Notes: a model not told the origin generated them from the letters alone. A stretch of DNA of 64,000 bases from CAXNKH01 sp049296795 (GCA_049296795.1 JBAQTC010000054.1:248001-312000); one strand, 5' to 3'. Counted from the first letter of the stretch, positions 18,245-25,259 are shown. Translations and numbers: made by a program.

Positions 18245-19822
18245 TCAGGCTCTGAGTTTTTTCAGCAGGCCGGCGGTAGAGGCATCCAGACCAGCCAGAT
18301 CGCCGCTAACCAGTCGGGGCGCAATGTCTTTGGCCAGCTGTTTGCCCAGCTCGACACCCCATTGGTCGAAGCTGTTGATGCCCCAGACCGCACCGCTGAC
18401 AAACACCCGGTGTTCTTGTAAGGCGATAAAAGCCCCGAGGCTGACGGGGTCCAGCCGCTCAAGCAGCAAAAAAGTACTGGGGCGGTTGCCTTCGAAGTGG
18501 CGATGACCTTCGCCTCCGGTGTCCGGGTCGTCCTGCCCCAACATCAGAGCCTGAGCCTGGGCCAAGGCGTTGGCCAGTAGCCCCTGCTGATGTTCTGGCA
18601 AATCATGTTCAGCAGTCTTGACGGCAACAAACTCCACCGGAATCACATCGCTGCCTTGGTGCAGGTGTTGGAAATAAGCGTGTTGGCCATTGGTTCCGGG
18701 CTCGCCCCACAGCACAGGTGCGGTTGCAAACGGCAAAAGCTGTCCGTCCCGGCCCACCCGCTTGCCATTGCTTTCCATTTCCAACTGTTGCAAGTAGGCC
18801 GCCAACCGGCGCAGTGCGCTGTGATACGGCGCAATATTGCGACTGCCAAAACCGTGGAAATTGCGGTTCCAAACGTCAAGCAGACCCAAGCGGATCGGCA
18901 GATTACTCGCCAGGGGCGCAGTTCGGAAATGCTGATCCATGGCATGAGCGCCAGCTAAAAAACTTCGGAAGCCTTCAGCCCCTATGGCAATTGCCAGTGG
19001 CAAGCCGATGGCCGAACACAGCGAGTAGCGGCCACCCACCCAATCCCAAAATCCAAACGTGGTGCTGATGCCAAAAGCACGCGCCGCCGTCACATGGGTG
19101 GTGAGCGCCACAAAATGACGCGCCACATCGGTTCCGCCATTGGCCTGGAACCACTGTTTAGCCGACAAAGCATTACGCAAAGTCTCGCTGGTCGTGAACG
19201 ATTTGCTGGCAATCAAGAACAGTGTGCTCTCAGGCTGCAGACGTTTCAACTTGGCCGCCAGCTCGTGACCGTCCAGATTGGAGACAAAATGAAAGCGCTG
19301 GTCTGGCGTGACAAAAGCGTTGAGCGCCAGCACCGCCATCAGCCCACCCAAGTCCGAGCCACCGATCCCAATACTGACCACGTCCGTGATCGCCCGATTG
19401 CCACGCACGCTTTGGGCGAAGTCCAGCATGGCGTCCAGCGTCTGCTGCACCTGCGCCTGTTCGTTTGCAAGCTGGCGGCCAACCAGACCTCTCTTTAGCG
19501 CATCAGCAGGACTACGCAACAACCAGTGCAGCACCTGGCGTTGTTCGGTGCTGTTGATGGCCTCACCGGCAAACATGGCGTCGCGCTGCCCTTGCACATC
19601 GGTTTGCAGAGCCAATTCAAACAGCAGGTCTTGCGTGGTCGAATCGATCAGGTTTTTTGACAAATCCGCAAAGATGTGGGGCGCGTCCTGGCTGAACCGT
19701 TCGAACCGCTCACCATCCTGAGCAAAAGCCTGACGCAAATCAAAGTGTTTGCCACTCGACTCAAACTGCTTATTCAGCGCGGCCCAGGCAGGCGTGCGGT
19801 CGCAACGCATAGTGTTCGTCAT
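18245..19822 (-). CDS. pgi: Glucose-6-phosphate isomerase
   Basis: Interconverts glucose 6-phosphate and fructose 6-phosphate. The product of about 525 residues has GIGGSDLGG (sugar-phosphate binding), the SIS-domain KSFTTSETLRNA segment, GGRYSLCSAIGLP and a C-terminal GINSFDQWGVELGK signature. The start at 19822 (MTNTMRC) lies 7 bases after the tal stop; a start at 19855 would overlap tal. It probably forms a tal-pgi operon of central sugar metabolism. Confidence 0.95.
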   Translation of the reverse strand: MTNTMRCDRTPAWAALNKQFESSGKHFDLRQAFAQDGERFERFSQDAPHIFADLSKNLIDSTTQDLLFELALQTDVQGQRDAMFAGEAINSTEQRQVLHWLLRSPADALKRGLVGRQLANEQAQVQQTLDAMLDFAQSVRGNRAITDVVSIGIGGSDLGGLMAVLALNAFVTPDQRFHFVSNLDGHELAAKLKRLQPESTLFLIASKSFTTSETLRNALSAKQWFQANGGTDVARHFVALTTHVTAARAFGISTTFGFWDWVGGRYSLCSAIGLPLAIAIGAEGFRSFLAGAHAMDQHFRTAPLASNLPIRLGLLDVWNRNFHGFGSRNIAPYHSALRRLAAYLQQLEMESNGKRVGRDGQLLPFATAPVLWGEPGTNGQHAYFQHLHQGSDVIPVEFVAVKTAEHDLPEHQQGLLANALAQAQALMLGQDDPDTGGEGHRHFEGNRPSTFLLLERLDPVSLGAFIALQEHRVFVSGAVWGINSFDQWGVELGKQLAKDIAPRLVSGDLAGLDASTAGLLKKLRA

Positions 19823-19829
19823 GACCAAC

Positions 19830-20777
19830 TCAGCTGGCCAATAACAACTGCTCAAGCTTCACCGCATCCACGCAAAATGCACGGATGCCCTCAGCCAGTT
19901 TTTCGCTGGCCATGGCATCGTCATTGAGCGCCAGCCTGAAAGACGCTTCGTCGTACTGCTGGACTGGCAAGTCCAGAGCCTGAGCCGCCCGGGCATCGAG
20001 TGCCGGGCTCAGGGGCAACGCATTGCCCGCCAGTTCAGCCAACAGCTCTGGACTGATGGTCAACAAGTCACAGCCCGCCAAGGCAGCAATTTGACCGGTA
20101 TTGCGAAAGCTCGCACCCATCACCTCAGTGGCAATGCCGAATTTCTTGTAATGGTTAAAGATTTTGTGCACCGCTTGCACCCCAGGATCATTGGCCCCGC
20201 TGTGGGCAGCTTCATCCCAAGCCAAACCGGCTGCTTTTTTGTACCAGTCGTAAATGCGGCCGACAAAAGGTGAAATAAGCTGCACCTTGGCTTGGGCACA
20301 GGCCACGGCCTGACAAAACGAGAACAGCAGCGTTAGATTGGTGTGAATGCCGCGGCATTCGAGTTCGGCCGCAGCTTCGATCCCCTCCCAGGTGGCAGCC
20401 ACCTTGATCAATACCCGGTCAATTGGAATACCCTGGGCTTGGTACAACTCGATGATGCGTTCGGCCCGCACCACCGTCGCCGCACTGTCAAAACTCAAGC
20501 GGGCATCGACTTCGGTAGAGACTCGGCCTGGTATCAACGCCAAAATTTCGCAACCAAAGCGTACCAGCAATCGATCCACCAATTCATCCAGGGCACGGCT
20601 CCGAAAGCGGGCTACAAGGTCCTTCAGCAAGCTGGCGTACTCGGGCTTTTGAACAGCCTTAAGTATCAGCGAGGGATTGGTGGTGGCGTCTTGCGGCTGC
20701 CACGCCGTGATCTGCTTGAAGTCGCCGGTATCGGCCACCACGGTGCTGAATTGTTTGAGTGCTTCGAGTTGGTTCAT
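19830..20777 (-). CDS. tal: Transaldolase
   Basis: Non-oxidative pentose phosphate enzyme that moves a dihydroxyacetone unit between sugar phosphates. The Schiff-base lysine is in RVLIKVAATWEG, the N-terminal signature TTNPSLILKA is present, and GASFRNTGQI lies in the second half. At 315 residues it is a TalB-type (subfamily 1) enzyme. It is directly upstream of pgi with a 7-base gap. Confidence 0.96.
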   Translation of the reverse strand: MNQLEALKQFSTVVADTGDFKQITAWQPQDATTNPSLILKAVQKPEYASLLKDLVARFRSRALDELVDRLLVRFGCEILALIPGRVSTEVDARLSFDSAATVVRAERIIELYQAQGIPIDRVLIKVAATWEGIEAAAELECRGIHTNLTLLFSFCQAVACAQAKVQLISPFVGRIYDWYKKAAGLAWDEAAHSGANDPGVQAVHKIFNHYKKFGIATEVMGASFRNTGQIAALAGCDLLTISPELLAELAGNALPLSPALDARAAQALDLPVQQYDEASFRLALNDDAMASEKLAEGIRAFCVDAVKLEQLLLAS

Positions 20778-20824
20778 GGCGTGCCATCATAAGGCCAGCC
20801 ATGCCTCAAGCGCGTGACAGCACC

Positions 20825-21598
20825 TTATTTTTTGGCCAGCAACGATTGGCCCAATTGCACCGGCCCATACCAAGCCTCGGTCCGGCTTCGGGTGTTGTCG
20901 CTGTCGCTCATGATGGCAATGCCGATCAGGGCACCCGGGGGCTCGCCGAATGCTTTCTCAAAATCGGCCCGTACATCCCGCTCATAGTCCAGCCACTGGT
21001 TGAGGTGACCCTTACCCGACTCAACCACCAGCTTGCGGATACGGTCGGTACGCGAACTCACGATCACACTGCCGCTAGGGCGGCTGTTGCACCAGACATA
21101 CATCAGCGTGGCATAAGGCATGGCCTCGCCGGTCAGCGCCAGCGAGAGTTCAGACAAAGCGCTATTGCGCATTGAAAATTGGCTGCGGTCGCCCTCAAAC
21201 ACCAGAACCACCCTGACTGGCGAGTCAGCCCTATCGCGCAACCCCAGATCGGCGCGTTCCATTAAGGCAGGCACTTTCCAGGAAAACCGCACGCTGCTCA
21301 GATCCTGCGGCTCAACCCGCAAGTTTTGGCGCAACATGCTGGCCGAGGCCTCAGAACGCGCCGCCATTGCAACCCGGCCATCGACCTGGGTTGGCAGATA
21401 CTGGGTCGGCGTTTTCCCCGGTAGCAGCATATGCTGCCAGCCGACCAAGGGCGCTACTGAGACCCGATGGGCGCTGCTCAGCGCATCTTGAGCCGCTGAC
21501 TTGCCCGATAAAGCCGAGGGGACAGACAACGGTGCGACCGAACAGGCCACCAGCGGGAGCAACAAACTCAGAAGGAGAAATTTGATCAGAATCAGCAA
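20825..21598 (-). CDS. DUF3047 family predicted lipoprotein
   Basis: The function is not known. The 257-residue product has a hydrophobic signal peptide with a lipobox LVAC, then the conserved DUF3047 features: GWQHMLLPGKTPTQY near residue 53, FSWKVP, VVLVFEGDR, a strand with YVWCN, a DVRADFEKAFGEPP segment and a DSDNTRSRTEAWYG end. It is likely envelope-located. The start codon is TTG and uncertain, because no ATG lies before the signal sequence. A TACAAT box (21607-21612) sits only about ten bases upstream. tal follows after 47 bases. Confidence 0.75.
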   Translation of the reverse strand: MLILIKFLLLSLLLPLVACSVAPLSVPSALSGKSAAQDALSSAHRVSVAPLVGWQHMLLPGKTPTQYLPTQVDGRVAMAARSEASASMLRQNLRVEPQDLSSVRFSWKVPALMERADLGLRDRADSPVRVVLVFEGDRSQFSMRNSALSELSLALTGEAMPYATLMYVWCNSRPSGSVIVSSRTDRIRKLVVESGKGHLNQWLDYERDVRADFEKAFGEPPGALIGIAIMSDSDNTRSRTEAWYGPVQLGQSLLAKK

Positions 21599-21614
21599 GA
21601 TGGGCGATTGTAGT

Positions 21615-21649
21615 AAAAAACCCCGCCACTCTTGCGAGCGCGGGGTTTT
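21615..21649 (-). terminator. Intrinsic terminator, repeat copy 1 (after DUF1640 gene 2)
   Basis: A stem AAAACCCCGC...GCGGGGTTTT carries an inner CACTC-type helix and a T-run in the minus direction. The same element with the same flanking TTTAAAAGTCTAAAACCCC occurs after the other DUF1640 gene and after the porin gene. Confidence 0.85.
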
Positions 21650-21688
21650 AGACTTTTAAATCCTTAACTGACTTGCGTCAGCGTCAGA

Positions 21689-21931
21689 TCAGGAAAACTG
21701 TTTGGCGAAGTTTGCCGCAGCGATTGCGATGAGAACGCCTACCATCCAACGCAACTGGTCAATTTTGTTGTCCACCACATCGACATCTCGCTTAGTCGCG
21801 AGCGTCGTATCCAATGCTTGGGACAGTATTTCTTGCTGGGCACGAACAAATGCCTCAGCCTGAGGCTCTGGAACTCCTGCATCCCGAAGATCTTTGACGA
21901 ATTTATGCGTGTCAAAAGTGATGGTGGTCAT
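21689..21931 (-). CDS. DUF1640-like coiled-coil and membrane protein, copy 2
   Basis: The function is not known. It is a short 80-residue protein that begins MTTITFDTHKF, continues as an amphipathic, probably coiled-coil region (EAFVRAQQEILSQALDTTLATKRDVD) and ends with one membrane helix and the tail NFAKQFS. This matches small bacterial DUF1640 (CCDC90-like) proteins. The start at 21931 has AGGATG upstream; extending to 21985 would translate the conserved leader. It is a diverged duplicate of the gene at 22951-23205, with the same beginning and end but a three-to-four-residue shorter linker. Confidence 0.75.
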   Translation of the reverse strand: MTTITFDTHKFVKDLRDAGVPEPQAEAFVRAQQEILSQALDTTLATKRDVDVVDNKIDQLRWMVGVLIAIAAANFAKQFS

Positions 21932-22008
21932 AGTCTTCATCCTATCACAGCAGCGCCTAAGCTCATCGTTTCCACGACGCACCATAGAAAAACCCCGTCA
22001 CTCTTGCG
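21907..22008 (-). repeat. Conserved leader repeat, copy 2 (upstream of DUF1640 gene 2)
   Basis: This 102-base segment covers the first codons and leader of the DUF1640 gene plus half of a terminator hairpin. It matches 23181-23283 with about three differences. The copy ends exactly in the hairpin loop, after CACTCTTGCG, where sequence identity to the other copies stops. Confidence 0.85.
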
Positions 22009-22156
22009 GTAATCATCCCCTAGAACCAAAGGCGTCTGTGAGTAAAGAGGCGAGGCTTGAAGAATCCCTTCACAAACAGCGCATGCAGAAATTTGAATCG
22101 ATTGCAGCTGGCTACAAAAGCCCACTCACCAACAGCTCAAACCCGTGAACCGCATT

Positions 22157-22172
22157 GTCCTTTTAAAAGGAC
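22157..22172. repeat. Perfect 16-base palindrome
   Basis: GTCCTTTTAAAAGGAC lies in the non-coding stretch between the antitoxin gene and the DUF1640 leader. It is a self-complementary site. No gene is convincing in the surrounding 225 bases (22009-22232). Confidence 0.6.
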
Positions 22173-22204
22173 ACCCAGATTGGTGGTACTGCTTGCATGC
22201 TGTA

Positions 22205-22223
22205 GTGTCGTGTTACACGACAC
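22205..22223. repeat. Perfect hairpin 3' of the antitoxin gene
   Basis: GTGTCGTG and CACGACAC pair perfectly around TTA, 10 bases beyond the antitoxin stop. No T-run follows in either direction. Its right arm is part of the direct repeat at 22215-22228. Confidence 0.6.
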
Positions 22224-22228
22224 CACGA
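22215..22228. repeat. Direct repeat flanking the toxin-antitoxin pair (left copy)
   Basis: The 14-base sequence ACACGACACCACGA recurs at 22860-22873. The two copies bracket the brnT/antitoxin genes on both sides. Similarity continues into CGCA(T/C)CA with a one-base indel. Confidence 0.65.
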
Positions 22229-22232
22229 CGCA

Positions 22233-22568
22233 TCAATGCAGTGCCGTCAACGCAGCCTCTGGAACCTTGTCCAATACCTTCAAGAGCGCCTTCGCAGCAC
22301 CCGTAGGGCATCTTTTCCCCTGCTCCCAGTTTCGGATGGTATCGAGAGAAACGTCAATACGCTCTGCGAATTCAGCTTGGGTGAAACCGAGGCGTCTGCG
22401 GACACGACGAGCAAACTTGGCTGCATCGAGAATGGCTTCGCCCTCATCTGCCGCTTGTTGTTGTGCGATTTCTTGTTCGGTGGTCGCATCAACTCTTTCA
22501 GTATTGATACGGCCGACGCCCATGGAAACAGAATCTTTCGGATCAATCGTCATGTGAACGGTCTTCAT
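22233..22568 (-). CDS. XRE-family helix-turn-helix antitoxin
   Basis: Probable antitoxin and autorepressor for the BrnT toxin encoded just upstream. The 111-residue protein has an N-terminal half (residues 1-45, Glu/Ala rich) likely to bind the toxin. A C-terminal XRE-type HTH follows: RLGFTQAEFAERIDVSLDTI, then RNWEQGKRCP, a classic signature. The start overlaps the toxin gene by 26 bases, giving coupled translation; a second ATG at 22553 is possible. The usual BrnA partner has a ribbon-helix-helix fold, so this is an HTH variant pairing. Function is inferred from context. Confidence 0.82.
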   Translation of the reverse strand: MKTVHMTIDPKDSVSMGVGRINTERVDATTEQEIAQQQAADEGEAILDAAKFARRVRRRLGFTQAEFAERIDVSLDTIRNWEQGKRCPTGAAKALLKVLDKVPEAALTALH

Positions 22569-22824
22569 ATTGTTTCACCTCACGTTGGTTTGCCTTGCGT
22601 GCTGAAATGATGCGCATCACATCATGCCTTGGCGTATAGACAAGCACATATATACGCCCATCAATACAGCCTGTTAGCTGATAACGCTCTTCGCCATAGC
22701 TGTAACGGGTGTCTTTCCGAACCAGTCGATTCGAATCGAAAAAGACGCGAGCAGCGTAGGCAAAATCAAAATGCCGATCCTTAAAACACGCTTCGCTTTT
22801 GAATTCATCCCATTCAAACTTCAT
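22543..22824 (-). CDS. brnT: BrnT-family toxin (ribonuclease)
   Basis: BrnT toxins are small RelE-fold ribonucleases that halt translation. The 93-residue product begins MKFEWDEFKSEACFKDRHFD, close to the family start. It continues with a variant AARVFFDSNRLVRKDTR strand, YGEERYQLTGCIDGRIYVLVYT, and the C-terminal IRIISARKA-like segment MRIISARKANQREVKQYE. The start at 22824 was chosen by alignment to the family. It has no ribosome site but lies exactly where transcription from the predicted promoter should begin. The antitoxin gene overlaps its 3' end. Confidence 0.88.
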   Translation of the reverse strand: MKFEWDEFKSEACFKDRHFDFAYAARVFFDSNRLVRKDTRYSYGEERYQLTGCIDGRIYVLVYTPRHDVMRIISARKANQREVKQYEDRSHDD

Positions 22825-22830
22825 GTCACA

Positions 22831-22859
22831 AGTGTAGTCCATTGAACCACTACTGACAA
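22831..22859 (-). promoter_or_regulatory. Putative brnT promoter with internal inverted repeat
   Basis: On the minus strand TTGTCA (22854-22859) and TACACT (22831-22836) are 17 bases apart. The A of the brnT ATG is the seventh base after the -10, implying a leaderless transcript. GTAGT and ACTAC (22834-22853, ten-base spacer) form an inverted repeat within the promoter, a candidate site for the XRE antitoxin. Confidence 0.55.
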
Positions 22860-22873
22860 ACACGACACCACGA
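22860..22873. repeat. Direct repeat flanking the toxin-antitoxin pair (right copy)
   Basis: ACACGACACCACGA, identical to 22215-22228. It abuts the -35 box of the brnT promoter and runs into the terminator repeat at 22886. Confidence 0.65.
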
Positions 22874-22885
22874 GACGCACCATAG

Positions 22886-22920
22886 AAAAAACCCCGTCAC
22901 TCTCGCGAGCGCGGGGTTTT
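22886..22920 (-). terminator. Intrinsic terminator, repeat copy 2 (after DUF1640 gene 1)
   Basis: The same hairpin as at 21615 and 23262, with the same flanks (CTAAAACCCCG on one side, CATAGAAAAA on the other). The inner helix is TCTCGCGAGC-like here. It ends the DUF1640 gene 1 transcript before the toxin-antitoxin unit. Confidence 0.85.
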
Positions 22921-22950
22921 AGACTTTTAAATCCTCAACTGACTTGGCAA

Positions 22951-23205
22951 TCAGAAAAACTGCTTGGCGAAGTTGGCTACTGCCACTGCCAACAAAACGC
23001 CGATCATCCATTTAAGCAGCGATGTCTCATGATCGAGCTTGGACTCCAAGCGCAGGATATCCAGCTTGGTTGCCAATGTCGTATCCAGTGCCTCCGCGAA
23101 AACGTCCTTTTGAGCTTCAGCGAACGCTTGCGCCTGCTCGTCAGTTAGACCCGCGCCCTTTAAGCGATTGGCAAATTTAAGCGTGTCAAAAGTGATGGTG
23201 GTCAT
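22951..23205 (-). CDS. DUF1640-like coiled-coil and membrane protein, copy 1
   Basis: The function is not known. The 84-residue product starts MTTITFDTLKF, has an amphipathic stretch (QAFAEAQKDVFAEALDTTLA), a likely coiled coil (DILRLESKLDHETS) and a C-terminal membrane helix followed by NFAKQFF. Start 23205 has AGGATG upstream. It is paralogous to 21689-21931. The leaders are almost identical, while the proteins differ at many positions in the middle, so the coding part has drifted more than the leader. Confidence 0.75.
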   Translation of the reverse strand: MTTITFDTLKFANRLKGAGLTDEQAQAFAEAQKDVFAEALDTTLATKLDILRLESKLDHETSLLKWMIGVLLAVAVANFAKQFF

Positions 23206-23283
23206 ACCCTTCATCCTATCACAGCAGCGCCTAAGCTCATCGTTTCCACGACGCACCATAGAAAAAACCCCGTCACTCTTGCG
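23181..23283 (-). repeat. Conserved leader repeat, copy 1 (upstream of DUF1640 gene 1)
   Basis: About 103 bases covering the first codons, leader and half of the terminator hairpin, nearly identical to 21907-22008. Differences are two substitutions (TAGTC versus TACCC) and one base in an A-run. Confidence 0.85.
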
Positions 23284-23296
23284 AGTGCGGGGTTTT
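23262..23296 (-). terminator. Intrinsic terminator, repeat copy 3 (after porin gene)
   Basis: A strong stem: AAAACCCCG with CGGGGTTTT, an inner GAGTG/CACTC helix, a four-base loop, and a run of T on the minus strand. It ends the porin transcript about 40 bases after the stop codon and carries the same flanks as the two other copies. Confidence 0.88.
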
Positions 23297-23335
23297 AGAC
23301 TTTTAAATCCTTAACTGGCTAAGCCAGCGTGGGGA

Positions 23336-24367
23336 TTAGAAGGAGTGGCGAACACCAATAGCTGCAGTATTTGTTTTGGTTGTAGCTGTACCAGCGCCCG
23401 TGTCGTAGGCTTCGTAAGCAACGTAAGCAACAGTGCGCTTGCTCAAAGCGTTGTCGATACGAAGACCCGTGTTTTTGCGATCAATGCCGTTACCACTGAG
23501 TTCCAATGTGCCGTATTGGCCAATGAAGGTCCAAGTTCCAGCGGAGTAAGAGGCGCCCATAGCCTTCTGGCTGCTAACCAATGCGCCAGTGCTCTTGCCA
23601 CCGCCGATAAACAGCTTAGCAGCACCCATCGCATAATTGAGCGCATAGGAATTGTAGGTGGAATCCGCGGCAGCAGAAGTTGCTGCTACGCCTGGAACGC
23701 CTGCTGCTGCTGCTGTACCAGCATTAGCAACCACCGAGTCTCTTTTCAGAGAAGAGACGGCCACTACCAGCGGACCATTGGCATAGGAAACACCAATATC
23801 GGTCAGACCAGCATAGGTAATTCCAGTCACGGCGTCAGTGTTACCAGGCGCATTGGTGATCTTTGCAGTAATCCCATTGAAGGTTGGGCTAACGTACTGA
23901 ACCGATTGGTCAGCACGCACCAAGCCACCAGCAGCGGTCTGGATGTTGGCAAACCCAGCGCCCGTGGCCGTACCCAAGGGAGAGCGCGCACCCCATGTGT
24001 CCAAAGTCGCAGAGTTTTTCGGGCCTAAGTAAATGCCGCCAAATCCGCCCATTACGCCAACATAGGCTTCGTGACGTCCAAGCGCGCCGTTTGGAGCAGA
24101 CGTACCGTTGCTATTGATCATGGCGCGTGGATCCAGTCCCAAGAAGGCAGTCGCTTTCATGCCACCACCCAAGTCTTCTACTGAAGCAATGTTGATCGCA
24201 GTTGTAGACGAACCAACCGAAGCACCTACACCGCTTAATGCAGTGGTGTCTGTAGTGGCACTACCACTGATTTGGTGGTAGCTAATGTCAATGTTACCTG
24301 TCAAGGTCACTTGAGCGAAAGAAGCAGTAGCAGCAAGGGCAGCCACCGCAATGAGGGTCTTTTTCAT
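23336..24367 (-). CDS. Gram-negative porin (Burkholderiales type, 16-strand OmpC-like)
   Basis: Outer-membrane trimeric channel for small hydrophilic solutes. The 343-residue protein starts MKKTLIAVAALAATASFAQ, a cleavable signal. The mature protein begins VTLTGNIDISYHQ, alternates beta strands and ends GVRHSF with the terminal Phe needed for BAM-dependent assembly. The LGRHEAYVGVMGGFGGIYLGPKNS segment is characteristic of the porin_4 group. GGAGA precedes the ATG at 24367. It is monocistronic, ending in the repeated terminator. The alanine/glycine-rich loops are low in complexity. Confidence 0.92.
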   Translation of the reverse strand: MKKTLIAVAALAATASFAQVTLTGNIDISYHQISGSATTDTTALSGVGASVGSSTTAINIASVEDLGGGMKATAFLGLDPRAMINSNGTSAPNGALGRHEAYVGVMGGFGGIYLGPKNSATLDTWGARSPLGTATGAGFANIQTAAGGLVRADQSVQYVSPTFNGITAKITNAPGNTDAVTGITYAGLTDIGVSYANGPLVVAVSSLKRDSVVANAGTAAAAGVPGVAATSAAADSTYNSYALNYAMGAAKLFIGGGKSTGALVSSQKAMGASYSAGTWTFIGQYGTLELSGNGIDRKNTGLRIDNALSKRTVAYVAYEAYDTGAGTATTKTNTAAIGVRHSF

Positions 24368-24460
24368 CAGATTTGTCTCCAAGGGTTAAACAAAGAGCCT
24401 AGTTACTTCGGTTTGTCTGGGTGTTTCCACTTCGACGCCCCGCTGAATTCCGGGCCAAGC

Positions 24461-24473
24461 ACCTAAATTAGGT
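24461..24473. promoter_or_regulatory. Palindrome upstream of the porin gene
   Basis: ACCTAA-A-TTAGGT is a perfect 13-base dyad in the 225-base region between the divergent porin and coq7 genes, about 95 bases before the porin start. It is a candidate regulator site. No convincing promoter was found around it. Confidence 0.35.
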
Positions 24474-24592
24474 AGCTAGTGCGTATTGCAACAGAGTGAA
24501 ACGCTTTCCACAAAGAATTCGCCTGAAAATATTGCGTTTCGTTGCAGATCAACAACAATCCCAGGGTATCCCCTACACTCCAGCCTCAACCC

Positions 24593-25231
24593 ATGACCAC
24601 CATCGACGCACTGCTCAATGCCGCCGACAGCGCCCTGCGCACGCTGTGGGCTAAGCCGCAAGCTAGGCGTCCCCTGCCGCAAGCGGCTGGCTTTAGCACC
24701 TGCCCGGATTCGGGACTGACTAAGGAGCAAAAAAAGCTTTCCGGCGCCTTGATGCGGGTCAACCATGTGGGTGAGGTCTGCGCCCAGGCGCTCTACACCG
24801 CGCAGGCTCTGAGCAGCACCAACCCGGCACTGCGTGCGCATTACCTGCAGGCCTGCGAAGAGGAAACCGAGCATCTGGCCTGGACCCAGGAGCGGCTGAC
24901 CCAACTGGGCGACCGGACTTCACTGCTCAACCCGCTGTGGTACGCCGGCGCGTTCAGCCTGGGGTTGGTGGCCGGTAGACTCAATCGAGGCTTGAGCCTG
25001 GGTTTTGTGGTGGAGACCGAGCGACAGGTCGAAGCCCATCTGGAAAGTCACTTGGAGCGTCTGCCTTTGGCCGATCAGGCATCCCGCGCCATCGTGGCGC
25101 AAATGAAGAGTGATGAAGCGCTACACGCCCGCCAAGCCCAGTCAGCCGGAGCACAAGAATTGCCAGCGCCGATCAAGCAGCTGATGCGCTGCGGTGCCAA
25201 GCTGATGACGACGGTGGCACACCGGATCTAA
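24593..25231 (+). CDS. coq7: 2-polyprenyl-3-methyl-6-methoxy-1,4-benzoquinone monooxygenase (Coq7/UbiF type)
   Basis: Di-iron hydroxylase for the last ring hydroxylation in ubiquinone synthesis. The 212-residue protein has two pseudo-repeats of iron ligands: MRVNHVGEVCAQ and EEETEHLAW in the first half, and VETERQVEAHLESH and SDEALHA in the second. The start at 24593 (MTTIDALL) is chosen because the upstream in-frame extension is not conserved. It is common in bacteria that use Coq7 instead of UbiF, including Burkholderiales. Divergent from the porin. Confidence 0.93.
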   Translation: MTTIDALLNAADSALRTLWAKPQARRPLPQAAGFSTCPDSGLTKEQKKLSGALMRVNHVGEVCAQALYTAQALSSTNPALRAHYLQACEEETEHLAWTQERLTQLGDRTSLLNPLWYAGAFSLGLVAGRLNRGLSLGFVVETERQVEAHLESHLERLPLADQASRAIVAQMKSDEALHARQAQSAGAQELPAPIKQLMRCGAKLMTTVAHRI

Positions 25232-25244
25232 GTGTTTAACTGAA

Positions 25245-25259
25245 ATCTGACCCCAATTA
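25245..25259. repeat. GGGGTCAGA-type repeat fragment at the OsmC stop codon
   Basis: ATCTGACCCCAATTA, the same core as in the tandem repeat at 25724-25900. Its last bases form the stop codon of the OsmC gene. Confidence 0.6.

Noticed and set aside
21894..22148. Plus-strand open frame ending in a KFESIAAGYKSPL-like tail
   Set aside because: The first part is antisense to the DUF1640 gene and its leader, and the tail matches no family I know; no start or ribosome site supports it.
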